This document shows positions 1 to 7,213 of a DNA stretch of 10,779 nucleotides, piece after piece. Positions within the stretch are counted from its first letter, which is position 1. Each line of letters opens with the position of its first letter. The notes under the pieces are model-generated. The model ran no database searches and was not told where the DNA came from. It saw only the letters and a program-made list of their open reading frames with translations. Origin of the DNA: Clostridium sp. UBA5530 (GTDB lineage Bacteria > Bacillota > Clostridia > Clostridiales > Clostridiaceae); contig DINW01000052.1 in NCBI GenBank assembly GCA_002423705.1, positions 1-10,779 of the forward strand, given 5' to 3'. Both the position numbers and the translations under genes were made by a program.

Positions 1-37
1 TTATTAATTTATCTTTAATGCGCTCAATAAAATCCAT
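1..37 (-). CDS. Possible N-terminus of a gene running off the left edge
   Basis: An ATG at 37 opens a minus-strand frame that stays open to the window edge and gives 12 codons, MDFIERIKDKLI. The short peptide looks like a charged amphipathic helix. A GGTAGGG stretch lies about 8 nt upstream and could serve as an SD site, but it is buried in the 3' arm of the hairpin at 47-92. A different frame starts at an ATG overlapping that hairpin and ends after 17 codons inside the window, so it is a weaker candidate. The protein is too short to assign to any family. If real, the gene follows the SNF2-exonuclease pair on the same strand after about 265 nt. Confidence 0.4.
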   Translation of the reverse strand, partial: MDFIERIKDKLI

Positions 38-46
38 AAAAATAAC

Positions 47-92
47 CCTACCTTCATATCAATATTATTTTAATTATTGACATGAAAGTAGG
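47..92 (-). terminator. 18-bp hairpin with U-rich tail: terminator or SD-sequestering leader
   Basis: Plus-strand arms 47-64 (CCTACCTTCATATCAATA) and 75-92 (TATTGACATGAAAGTAGG) are inverted repeats around a 10-nt loop. The two mismatches are C/A and A/C on the plus strand, and both become G-U pairs in RNA read from the minus strand, where the stem is continuous over 18 bp. The minus-strand 3' arm is followed by GTTATTTTTATGG. This fits an intrinsic terminator for the upstream helicase-exonuclease operon. The 3' arm also holds the only SD-like sequence before the ATG at 37, so it could instead mask translation of the next gene. The element is clearly present; its role is inferred. Confidence 0.6.
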
Positions 93-303
93 ATTTAAAT
101 CACAACTTCCGAACTAATATTCTTATTTTAAATATAGACAAGCTTCCACTATACCCATCAACAATTTCTTAGAAAAGAGTAAGAAAGAAGAAAATTGTGA
201 TGATTTTTTTTCAGGAAATAACATCCACTGTATTCTTCTACCTTATCTTTTTTATGTTTACCCATGGACTTTATATTATAACTTCTATAATTTTTATATT
301 TTT
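93..303. other. Intergenic region downstream of exodeoxyribonuclease III
   Basis: Together with 1-92 this makes a roughly 300-nt stretch with no convincing gene. A 35-codon minus-strand frame runs from an ATG at 265 to a stop at 158, with no good SD and low-complexity K/N/H-rich content; I do not call it. A plus-strand hairpin-like repeat (162-170 with 188-197, one bulged A) is followed by eight T at 204-211, but no plus-strand gene precedes it here. I recognise no tRNA, riboswitch or T-box motif. Confidence 0.5.
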
Positions 304-1056
304 TTACTTAATAACAAGTTCTACGGGGCAATGATCTGAGCCCATGACTTCTGTATGTATATCGGCGCTGACTAATCTATTCTTCAAAGTTTCAGATACA
401 CAAAAATAATCTATACGCCAACCAGCATTATTTTTTCTAGCATTAAATCTATATGACCACCAGGAATAGGTTCCCTCTTTATCTGGATAAAAGTAACGAT
501 AGGTATCTATAAACCCAGAGTCTAACAATGTTGTGAACTTCTCTCTTTCTTCCGGAGTAAAGCCTGCATTTTTTACATTGGTCTTAGGATTTTTCAAATC
601 TATGTCCTTATGAGCCACGTTTAGATCTCCACATACTATTACTGGCTTATTTTCTTCTAATTTTTTTAGATAAGCTCTAAAGTCATCTTCCCAGTGCATT
701 CTGTAGTCTAGTCTTTCTAACTCTTGTTTAGAATTTGGAGTATATACAGTAACCATATAATAATCTTGAAATTCTAGTGTTATTACTCTTCCCTCCTTAT
801 CATGTTCCTCAATGTCTATTCCATAAAAAACACTTAAAGGTTTCTCCTTTGTAAATATAGCGGTTCCAGAATATCCTTTTTTCTCAGCGTAATTCCAATA
901 CTGATGATAGTTAGGTAAGTCTAAATCTATTTGCCCTTCTTGGAGTTTGCTCTCCTGAATGCAGAATATATCTGCATCTACCTCATTAAAATAGTCTAAA
1001 AAGCCTTTTGAAACGCAGGCTCTAAGTCCGTTTACATTCCATGATATTAGCTTCAT
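304..1056 (-). CDS. xth: Exodeoxyribonuclease III (ExoA/Xth family AP endonuclease)
   Basis: Complete 250-aa member of the exonuclease III family, the usual length. These enzymes cleave DNA 5' of abasic sites and remove nucleotides or blocking groups from 3' ends in cytoplasmic base excision repair. The family catalytic set is visible: N7 in SWNVNG, E35 in CIQESK, Y105 in VYTPNS, D144 and N146 in GDLNVAH, D216 in WRIDYF, and D241-H242 in the terminal SDHCPV. The ATG at 1056 is preceded by AGGAGG with a 7-nt spacer and needs no revision. The gene starts 21 nt after the SNF2 helicase stop, with its SD inside that gap, so the two are almost certainly co-transcribed. No hairpin terminator directly follows the stop; the nearest good one on this strand is at 47-92. 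Confidence 0.96.
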   Translation of the reverse strand: MKLISWNVNGLRACVSKGFLDYFNEVDADIFCIQESKLQEGQIDLDLPNYHQYWNYAEKKGYSGTAIFTKEKPLSVFYGIDIEEHDKEGRVITLEFQDYYMVTVYTPNSKQELERLDYRMHWEDDFRAYLKKLEENKPVIVCGDLNVAHKDIDLKNPKTNVKNAGFTPEEREKFTTLLDSGFIDTYRYFYPDKEGTYSWWSYRFNARKNNAGWRIDYFCVSETLKNRLVSADIHTEVMGSDHCPVELVIK

Positions 1057-1077
1057 TGTTTTCCCTCCTCAAATAAT

Positions 1078-4000
1078 CTAATCTAACGTAAATAAATTTT
1101 TCAAGTCTTCTAAGTCTAGTGAAGATAAGGTGGACCCAATCTCTTCCTCTCCTATTACATCCTTTATCATTGCCCTTTTCCTGTCCTGAAGCTTTAAAAC
1201 CTTCTCTTCTATGGTGCCTTTAGTTATAAGTTTTATAACTTCTACCGTATTTTTTTGCCCTATTCTATGGGCCCTATCCGTTGCTTGATCTTCAACTGAA
1301 GGATTCCACCATGGGTCAAAGTGTATGACTATATCTGCAGAAGTTAGGTTTAGCCCGGCACCTCCTGCCTTTAAAGATATAAGAAATACCTTATTGTTAC
1401 CTGAATTAAAATCCTTTACCAGAGTCATTCTCTCCTTAGAGGGTATATTACCATCTAGGTAGCTGAAATCTATATTCTTTTTATTCAGGTCCTTTGATAT
1501 TATAGAAAGCACTGATGTAAACTGTGAAAACACCAAAATTTTATGTCCTTCTTCTATGGATGCATCTAATATATCATAAAAAGCCTCAAATTTTCCACTT
1601 TCTCCTTCATAGTCCATTAAAAAGCTTGCGGGATGACAGCATATTTGTCTTAACCTAGTTAAAGCTGATAAGATCTCTATTTTCCTAACTTCATCACTTT
1701 TATTAGAAATTTTAACAAACTGTTCTGTTACTATTTTTACATATGCTACATAAACATCCTTCTGCTCTGGGGTCATATCTATTTTTATAGTTCTTTCAAT
1801 CTTAGGTGGCAATTCTTCTATTACATCCTTTTTAAGTCTTCTTAATATAAATGGATTAATTCTATCCTTTAATTCCTTTAAAGCTATTCCATTTCCATCC
1901 ATAACTATTGGCACCTCATATTTTCTTTGAAATTTAGTATTATTAAGAAGGTACCCAGGCATTATAAAATCAAAAATAGACCATAATTCCGTTAACGCAT
2001 TTTCTATGGGAGTTCCCGTAAGAACCAGTCTGAACTTTCCTTTAAGTCTCTTTATTGCCTTACTTCTTTGGGATAAGGGGTTTTTCATGTTTTGTCCCTC
2101 GTCAACAATTATTGAAGCGAATGTATACTTTTCATAATCCTCTATATCTCTAGTTACCACAGTGTAGGACACTATAAATACATGATAATTATTAAATTTT
2201 TCTAGGAGCTCTTGTCTTTCTTCCTTGCCTCCACTCATAACCCCTACCTTTAAACTAGGGGCAAAATTCTCAAATTCCTCTTTCCAGTTGTACAATAAAG
2301 ACGTTGGACATATTATTAATGATGTGCCCTTATCTAAAGAACTTATATAGGCTATGGATTGGATTGTTTTACCAAGTCCCATCTCATCTGCTAATATTCC
2401 ACCGAAACCACACTTACTTAAGGTGGATATCCATTGAAATCCATTTATCTGATAATCTCTTAGGTCAGCCTTTAAAATGGTTGGCACCTGAATATCCATA
2501 TCCTTTGTCTCTTCTATATTATTTATAATTTGTCTGAAAGCCTTATCTCTTACAAATCCTTTTTCATCTTTAAACTTTTCATTTATATATGGAGCCATAT
2601 ATTTAGGTAAAGTTATTTCTTCCTTCTGAAAATAGTCTTCCTTCAGGTCTTGGAATTCTGCTATTTGGCTTATATTAGATAATATATTACCTTGAAGAAG
2701 CACTATTCCATTATCCTTTAATTTATAATATTTTTTCCCATCATTAAAAGCACTTATTATAGCTGCTAGCTCTTCCCTAGGAATATCTCCAAAATCAAAA
2801 GATATCTCTAAAAAATCCTCATCATTTAGTCTCACTTTAATTTTTGATTTAGTTGTATTCATAACCTTTATAAGCTTAAAGCTTTCTGAGTAATAAACCT
2901 CACCCTTTTCCTTTAGTACATTTATTCCTTCTATTATAAATTCCACTCTTTTTTCCTCATTGCTAAGGATAAATTTCTCATTTTCTATGTCAAAATCATA
3001 GTTTCTAAAGAACTCTAATACTTCCTTTTCCTTCTCTATATCTCTTATTAAAATGCCCCGGCCCTCAACTTTAGCATGCTTTTTTAAAGGATTTAATTTA
3101 ATATCACCATACAAGAAATAAACCTTTACTATCAAATGATTTCTAGTGGTGTCTATATAAAATTCTGGATTAAAATCTTCCTTTATAAACTCATTTTTAA
3201 CATTATCATCTATATAAATATTTCCCATTTTTTCTATATGAGGCATTAGAAAAGAAGCAAACCTTTCTTTTTCATCCTTGCCTATATTAAGGCTACCAGC
3301 TGGGTTTTTCAGCATTGTATCAAATAATGCCATAAAATAACCTTGATTCTTATCCTTCATTTCCCAAATACTATCTTTGTAAAAGTAATAATCACCCTTT
3401 GAAGTAAGTGGAAATGGTATATGAGGTCCTTGAAAAGTTAGTTTAAGACCATCTCCGTCTTCTTTCAATAAAAAGTCTATATCTATATTTTCTTTCTTTA
3501 TAACAACCTGGGTGAATTCCCCTATAGGTAATACTAAGGATATGGATTTGCCTTTTAATATCTCCATTACTCTAGGGAAATGGGGTTCCATAATATATAT
3601 TCTTTTATCATCCATAAGCTTTATAGAAGAGCCATGAGATGATAAAAATATATTGTCCATTTCCATAAGTTCTATAAAGTATTCTAAGAGTTCTTCATCA
3701 CTTTTATTTAAAGACACTTTAGCGAAGTCTATTACTTCCCGTCCAAGCTGAGTAGGTTCTTTCCTCATATAAGAATTTAAAAAATATTTTATATTCTTTA
3801 CCCAATATGTTTTTGTTGTTCCAGCCTTAAGTTCTATGAAATTATTTATAGCCTTAGATGGATAGTGATTTAGGATTGCTTCCAAAGTTAGAGGTTCTCC
3901 TTGAATTTCATTACTATTATCCTTATTGTACATGGTTAAAAGATCTTCTAAATCTGATGGCACTCTTTCCATCTCATTAATATATTTAAGATAACATGCT

Positions 4001-4278
4001 CCTATATGAATGCAAGGCTTTCCTTTATGATCAAAGTCATCACAAGTGCAGCTATATGAATTCATGTTATTGTCTTTATCTATATTTAACTTTACTAAAT
4101 ACTCACCATATTCCTCAGAAGCTACTATTGCCTCAATACCATACTCTCTTTCTATCTCTTCCACTGTTAAATCTAAAATATAATCCTCCATGTATAACTG
4201 CATAGCTTTAGAATATTTAAATTGGCTGAAATAGTTTTCTATCTTTCCCTTTTTAATTATGGTTCTCATCTTTATCAC
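1078..4278 (-). CDS. SWIM zinc-finger SNF2-family DNA translocase/helicase
   Basis: A 1066-aa protein (counted from GTG 4278) with two recognisable parts. The N-terminus has a SWIM zinc finger, C77-x-C79-x9-C89-x-H91, often linked to DNA or protein binding. A long middle region of about 100-590 resembles the bacterial SNF2-associated region. A complete SNF2 ATPase follows: Walker A DEMGLGKT 631-638, Walker B VDEGQ 725-729, motif III LTGTPIEN 753-760, motif V AGGAGLNLTSA 971-981 and motif VI DQATDRAHRIGQ 997-1008. Motif II reads DEGQ where DEAQ/DEAH is usual, a mild change. SNF2 proteins use ATP to move along double-stranded DNA and remodel bound proteins; the bacterial substrate is generally unknown. 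The start is uncertain: the AAGG at 4284-4281 is only 2 nt from GTG 4278 but 11 nt from ATG 4269, so ATG 4269 (1063 aa) is better. In B. subtilis I recall the SWIM and SNF2 parts as separate neighbours, YwqB and YwqA. Confidence 0.95.
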   Translation of the reverse strand: MIKMRTIIKKGKIENYFSQFKYSKAMQLYMEDYILDLTVEEIEREYGIEAIVASEEYGEYLVKLNIDKDNNMNSYSCTCDDFDHKGKPCIHIGACYLKYINEMERVPSDLEDLLTMYNKDNSNEIQGEPLTLEAILNHYPSKAINNFIELKAGTTKTYWVKNIKYFLNSYMRKEPTQLGREVIDFAKVSLNKSDEELLEYFIELMEMDNIFLSSHGSSIKLMDDKRIYIMEPHFPRVMEILKGKSISLVLPIGEFTQVVIKKENIDIDFLLKEDGDGLKLTFQGPHIPFPLTSKGDYYFYKDSIWEMKDKNQGYFMALFDTMLKNPAGSLNIGKDEKERFASFLMPHIEKMGNIYIDDNVKNEFIKEDFNPEFYIDTTRNHLIVKVYFLYGDIKLNPLKKHAKVEGRGILIRDIEKEKEVLEFFRNYDFDIENEKFILSNEEKRVEFIIEGINVLKEKGEVYYSESFKLIKVMNTTKSKIKVRLNDEDFLEISFDFGDIPREELAAIISAFNDGKKYYKLKDNGIVLLQGNILSNISQIAEFQDLKEDYFQKEEITLPKYMAPYINEKFKDEKGFVRDKAFRQIINNIEETKDMDIQVPTILKADLRDYQINGFQWISTLSKCGFGGILADEMGLGKTIQSIAYISSLDKGTSLIICPTSLLYNWKEEFENFAPSLKVGVMSGGKEERQELLEKFNNYHVFIVSYTVVTRDIEDYEKYTFASIIVDEGQNMKNPLSQRSKAIKRLKGKFRLVLTGTPIENALTELWSIFDFIMPGYLLNNTKFQRKYEVPIVMDGNGIALKELKDRINPFILRRLKKDVIEELPPKIERTIKIDMTPEQKDVYVAYVKIVTEQFVKISNKSDEVRKIEILSALTRLRQICCHPASFLMDYEGESGKFEAFYDILDASIEEGHKILVFSQFTSVLSIISKDLNKKNIDFSYLDGNIPSKERMTLVKDFNSGNNKVFLISLKAGGAGLNLTSADIVIHFDPWWNPSVEDQATDRAHRIGQKNTVEVIKLITKGTIEEKVLKLQDRKRAMIKDVIGEEEIGSTLSSLDLEDLKNLFTLD

Positions 4279-4306
4279 TACCTTACTTAATTAATACCTA
4301 CAAATA

Positions 4307-4312
4307 ATTATA
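4307..4312 (-). promoter_or_regulatory. -10 box of a probable helicase promoter
   Basis: TATAAT on the minus strand lies about 38 nt upstream of the preferred ATG at 4269, placing a start site near 4300 and a leader of about 30 nt. No good -35 hexamer sits 16-19 nt further up, so this is a partial match. A TGG just upstream is close to, but not, an extended -10. The preceding S1 gene ends at the hairpin 4370-4436, which supports a separate promoter here. Confidence 0.4.
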
Positions 4313-4356
4313 ACCATATTTCTAAATAACTTTCTACCAAATTTACATATGTATTT

Positions 4357-4416
4357 CTAAAGGCAAAAATATAAGGCCCAGATTATTTTTATCTCATGTC
4401 TACCTAAAAGAATCAT
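4357..4416 (-). CDS. Candidate 19-codon small ORF inside the hairpin
   Basis: ATG at 4416 opens a 19-codon frame (MILLGRHEIKIIWALYFCL) ending in TAG at 4357-4359. It is preceded by a strong GGAGG (4425-4421), though the spacer is only 4 nt. The ORF begins in the internal loop of the hairpin 4370-4436 and ends just past its T-run, so its translation would disrupt the stem. It could be a leader peptide, a short hydrophobic protein or chance. I do not recognise the peptide. Confidence 0.25.
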   Translation of the reverse strand: MILLGRHEIKIIWALYFCL

Positions 4417-4436
4417 ATAACCTCCATGGCCTTATA
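4370..4436 (-). terminator. Two-tier hairpin terminator after the S1-domain gene
   Basis: The outer stem is a perfect 9-bp inverted repeat, TATAAGGCC (4370-4378) with GGCCTTATA (4428-4436), starting 8 nt after the S1 gene stop. On the minus strand it ends directly in five T (4369-4365), and one more U-G pair is possible at its base. Inside is a second stem, plus-strand GATT+TTTTA (4381-4384, 4387-4391) with TAAAA+AATC (4405-4409, 4411-4414), interrupted by a 2x1 internal loop. The layout fits an intrinsic terminator with an unusually large, structured top. The 13-nt internal loop contains GGAGG. Confidence 0.6.
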
Positions 4437-4443
4437 CTAAATA

Positions 4444-5313
4444 TTAATTTGCTATAGTTTCATTAGCTATATATTTTGTTTTTATATATGGACTTTTCAG
4501 TATGGTTCCATCTATATATCTCCTATCGTCCTTAAATCTTTTTATTTTCACAACAACCTTATCCCCTACCTTAGGAGTTTCCTCCATCCAATAAGAAAAA
4601 TTACACATAACAGTAACCCCTTTAACCAGTTCCACAAATATTCCCTTGTTAATAACCTCCCTTATTATCCCTTCATATTGTCCATCCCTTATAAAGGTTT
4701 CAGTGTCTATGATATATTGTTCATAAGGTTCTTTGGAAGCTTGTCTAATAGAAAAGGCCATAGTATGCTTATCCTTATCAATGTTAATTATCTTTGCATC
4801 CATTTCTTGACCCATTTTTACATAGTCCTCTATTGCATATATTCTTCCCCAAGCTATTTCCTTTAAATATATGACATTTTGAAACCCCAATCCCTCTACT
4901 ATGGCACAGGTTTCAAATACATTTATAACCCTTACCTTAACTACATCACCTACATTATATATATTTATATTGTTATTTCTTAGCTTCTTTAAAGCCTGCT
5001 GTCTACTTCCAAATATTTGTCCACTTTTTTCATCGTATTCTATAATCGTAAATTCTACAATGTTGTTTATAAATTCTCTCATTTTCCAATGTCTAGGATC
5101 TACCCCCGGCCTTTTCTGTATCCTGTCATTATAGCTAAAAAACTCCATTTCCTTAGAAGAAATAAATGCTTCTCCATGGCAAAATTCTACCACTGCAAAA
5201 TCTATGATATCATTGCCTATGGCTTTACTTTCCACCCCTCTAATTTTTCCTTTAAATATAGTATTTTCTCTTATGTTTTTTTCTACACTCTCTACCCTCA
5301 TAGTCTCTTCCAA
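4444..5313 (-). CDS. Protein with three S1 RNA-binding domains
   Basis: A 289-aa protein made almost wholly of S1-type OB folds: a divergent N-terminal one at about 18-108, a clear one at about 120-193 (GDVVKVRVINV to AFSIRQAS) and a third at about 209-272 (YEGIIREVINKGIFVEL to GTIL). S1 folds bind single-stranded RNA, so a role in translation or RNA handling is likely, but it is much shorter than ribosomal protein S1 and I cannot name a partner. The frame is open back to 5376, but that first codon lies inside the -35 box of the promoter at 5348-5376. TTG 5313 has an excellent SD, AAAGGGGGAG (5329-5320), at a 6-nt spacing, so I place the start there. ATG 5301 is the alternative (285 aa). The gene is probably monocistronic, between its own promoter and the hairpin at 4370-4436. 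Confidence 0.88.
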   Translation of the reverse strand: MEETMRVESVEKNIRENTIFKGKIRGVESKAIGNDIIDFAVVEFCHGEAFISSKEMEFFSYNDRIQKRPGVDPRHWKMREFINNIVEFTIIEYDEKSGQIFGSRQQALKKLRNNNINIYNVGDVVKVRVINVFETCAIVEGLGFQNVIYLKEIAWGRIYAIEDYVKMGQEMDAKIINIDKDKHTMAFSIRQASKEPYEQYIIDTETFIRDGQYEGIIREVINKGIFVELVKGVTVMCNFSYWMEETPKVGDKVVVKIKRFKDDRRYIDGTILKSPYIKTKYIANETIAN

Positions 5314-5347
5314 GTTTTGCTCCCCCTTTGCAAAGTTGTTTACTAAT

Positions 5348-5376
5348 ATTATATATAATGTAAATAAATGTTTCAA
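5348..5376 (-). promoter_or_regulatory. Sigma-A-type promoter of the S1-domain gene
   Basis: TTGAAA (5376-5371), exactly 17 nt, then TATAAT (5353-5348) on the minus strand, a near-consensus vegetative promoter. Transcription would start near 5341, giving a leader of about 28 nt that contains the AAAGGGGGAG SD and leads to TTG 5313. Confidence 0.75.
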
Positions 5377-5431
5377 TATTCAATTTATTGTTATATTTGT
5401 TATTGAAAAGGTTTTTTGCCTTTATAAATAG

Positions 5432-5830
5432 CTATTTCAACAGAATATTGTCATTAAAAATTTTTATTAAAAATACTACGGGGATAGTAACTATGATAAA
5501 TTCAAAAAAAGATTCCTTTTTTACTTTTCTATATACATAAGAGCCCATTAGAATTCCTAGAATAATACCAGCATGATCTATTCCACCATGATTTATATTA
5601 AATACATCTATAATATTGTTTTTATATAAATCTATATTTGTAACCACATGATATACCCTTCCACCTATAAAGGCTGATGGAATTGATACTAAAATAGTGT
5701 CAAAAATTTTGTTGTAATTTATTTTTCTTATTTTACAATTAACCTTTATTATAGTTAATCCAACTATACATTCTACTATCATGAAAAAATTATATTGGCT
5801 AAAAACTTCTTTAACAAAGTTAAAAATCAA
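5432..5830 (-). CDS. Truncated Lgt-like membrane protein
   Basis: A 132-aa, mostly hydrophobic protein with about four membrane segments (near 14-30, 44-62, 87-101, 109-124). The centre resembles prolipoprotein diacylglyceryl transferase, which adds diacylglycerol to the lipobox cysteine of prelipoproteins: IGGRVYHVVTN (55-65) resembles the Lgt G-[AG]-R-x-Y region, and HGGIDHAGIILG (81-92) resembles the HGG motif holding a conserved histidine. Lgt is normally about 250-280 aa. This protein ends where the GRxGNFxN signature should be (only KIFNDNI remains), so an essential arginine and the whole C-terminal half are missing. After the TAG the same frame shows no Lgt-like sequence. It is probably not an active Lgt: either a decayed duplicate or a repurposed paralogue. 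The start is uncertain, since TTG 5830 sits 15 nt from the SD at 5846-5853. Confidence 0.7.
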   Translation of the reverse strand: MIFNFVKEVFSQYNFFMIVECIVGLTIIKVNCKIRKINYNKIFDTILVSIPSAFIGGRVYHVVTNIDLYKNNIIDVFNINHGGIDHAGIILGILMGSYVYRKVKKESFFEFIIVTIPVVFLIKIFNDNILLK

Positions 5831-5845
5831 GCCTTTTATGATATT

Positions 5846-5853
5846 CTCCTCCT
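5846..5853 (-). promoter_or_regulatory. Strong SD with no normal start codon at the right distance
   Basis: AGGAGGAG on the minus strand is a near-perfect SD, yet the first standard in-frame start of the Lgt-like gene, TTG 5830, is 15 nt away. At the usual distance lie ATC (5842-5840) and ATA (5839-5837), both in frame. Either a rare ATA/ATC start is used, adding 3-4 residues, or a start codon has mutated. A TATAAT at 5877-5872 without a good -35 may be the -10 box. Confidence 0.5.
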
Positions 5854-5883
5854 AGCACATCTATTTAATAAATTATATAAGAA

Positions 5884-5939
5884 AAAAAATAAACTATACC
5901 AGTAAAATTAAAGTAATCTTACCCTATAGTTTATTTTTT
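5884..5939 (-). terminator. Intrinsic terminator after the PRPP synthetase gene
   Basis: Arms 5884-5898 and 5925-5939 form a 15-bp AT-rich perfect stem, topped by a second imperfect stem (GTAAAATTA 5902-5910 with TAATCTTAC 5914-5922, one mismatch). On the minus strand the stem's 3' arm is itself U-rich (TTTATTTTTTTTC), which suits termination starting 9 nt after the prs stop. The A-tract/T-tract symmetry means it could also work on the other strand. Confidence 0.7.
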
Positions 5940-5947
5940 ATTTTATC

Positions 5948-7099
5948 TTATCTTCTAGTCTCAATAAGCTTTTTTATATTTTCAGTTGCATCAGTAAGAG
6001 GAGCTATAGATTCATCCAAATTTAAACGACTGATGATCTCAGCTATAAAATAAGACATATCTACCTCTTTAAACCAAGGTCTAGACTTAACTTCTTCTGG
6101 TATATATGTTAAATTAGTAGAATACACTCTTTCAATTAGTCCTTCTTCATAATACTTATCAAACTTTTCCACACCCTCTGTAAATAAAGCAAAGGTAGCT
6201 GAAACATATATTTTATCTGCGTCTCTTTTCTTTAATTCTCTTACAATATCAAAAACTGATTCTCCTGAAGCTATCATATCATCTACAATTAATATATTTT
6301 GTCCTTTAACTTCTCTTCCTATATACTCATGTTGGATTATAGGATTTTTCCCATTGATTACTGTTGAATAATCACGTCTCTTATAAAACAGTCCTATATC
6401 TAATCCTAATACACTTGAATAATAAATAGCTCTATCCATTGCCCCTGTATCTGGACTTATAACCAACATCTTATCCTTATCAATTGGTAATTCTTCCTCT
6501 TGAGATAAGAATGTCTTTACAATTTCATAGGTTGGATATATATTGTCAAAGGATATAAGTGGTATAGCATTTTGAACATTTGGATCATGAACATCAAAGG
6601 TTACTATATCATCTACTCCTAACCTTTCAAGTTCTTGAAGTGCTATGGCGCAATCTAATGACTCTCTTCCTTTTCTTCTATGTTGTCTGCTAGCATATAG
6701 TAATGGCATTACTACTGTTATTCTCTTAGCTTTTCCACCCATAGCTGACAAAACTCTTTTTATGTCTTGGAAATGATCATCTGGACTTTTATGATTCTCA
6801 AAACCGAACATATTATAAGTACAGCTATAGTTTCCTACATCACATAATATGTACACATCTTTTCCTCTTACAGTGTCTTCTAAAACTACTTTTCCTTCTC
6901 CATTAGAAAATCTAATGCAATCAGCACCTATAAGATATGAATCTCTAGTTTTTAAAAGTATATCTTCATCTTTATGTACCATGCCTTCTCTACACTCTAC
7001 AAGATGCTTATCTATACTTTTACTTAATTCGCCTATGCTATCCAATGCAATTATAGCAGGCTGACCGTATGGAATTGATAAAGGTGATTTTATTTCCAA
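5948..7099 (-). CDS. prs: Ribose-phosphate pyrophosphokinase, long form
   Basis: A 383-aa PRPP synthetase, which makes 5-phosphoribosyl pyrophosphate from ribose 5-phosphate and ATP in the cytoplasm for purine, pyrimidine, His, Trp and NAD synthesis. Visible motifs: MPLLYASRQHRRKGRESLD (131-149), matching the catalytic-loop ARQDRK region; FDVHDPNVQ (168-176) with the metal-site histidine; ISPDTGAMDRA (215-225); and the PRPP-binding loop IVDDMIASGES (271-281), where classical enzymes read VDDxIDTAGT. It is about 65 residues longer than the usual 315-aa enzyme and its motifs diverge, so it belongs to the second, longer Prs type; a classical Prs may exist elsewhere. The start is TTG 7099: GGGGGGAG (7111-7104) lies 4 nt upstream and an in-frame TAA at 7120-7118 rules out longer versions. 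A promoter and a possible operator lie about 130 nt upstream. Confidence 0.93.
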   Translation of the reverse strand: MEIKSPLSIPYGQPAIIALDSIGELSKSIDKHLVECREGMVHKDEDILLKTRDSYLIGADCIRFSNGEGKVVLEDTVRGKDVYILCDVGNYSCTYNMFGFENHKSPDDHFQDIKRVLSAMGGKAKRITVVMPLLYASRQHRRKGRESLDCAIALQELERLGVDDIVTFDVHDPNVQNAIPLISFDNIYPTYEIVKTFLSQEEELPIDKDKMLVISPDTGAMDRAIYYSSVLGLDIGLFYKRRDYSTVINGKNPIIQHEYIGREVKGQNILIVDDMIASGESVFDIVRELKKRDADKIYVSATFALFTEGVEKFDKYYEEGLIERVYSTNLTYIPEEVKSRPWFKEVDMSYFIAEIISRLNLDESIAPLTDATENIKKLIETRR

Positions 7100-7213
7100 A
7101 GTACTCCCCCCGATAACTTATTATTGATTATATGAATGTTTTTCCTTTATTTAGGAATTTAAAAATGTTTTCTTTGATTTTGGTACACATTTCATAATAT
7201 TACATTTTTACCA

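Noticed and set aside
162..211. Plus-strand hairpin followed by eight T, terminator-like
   Set aside because: The stem has a bulge, the T-run is 6 nt away and no plus-strand gene precedes it in the window.
158..265. 35-codon minus-strand ORF between exodeoxyribonuclease III and the left-edge gene
   Set aside because: No SD, low-complexity composition and no recognisable motif; likely chance.
2304..2528. Plus-strand open frame opposite the helicase
   Set aside because: A shadow of the SNF2 Walker A region with no SD and no domain.
304..4278. The nuclease plus SNF2 helicase pair as an antiphage defence system such as DISARM
   Set aside because: No methyltransferase, phospholipase-D protein, DUF1998 protein or other defence gene is nearby, and exonuclease III is a standard repair enzyme.
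5407..5423. AAAGG/CCTTT hairpin just after the Lgt-like gene
   Set aside because: Only 5 bp with a 7-nt A/T loop and no clear U-run; too weak to call a terminator.
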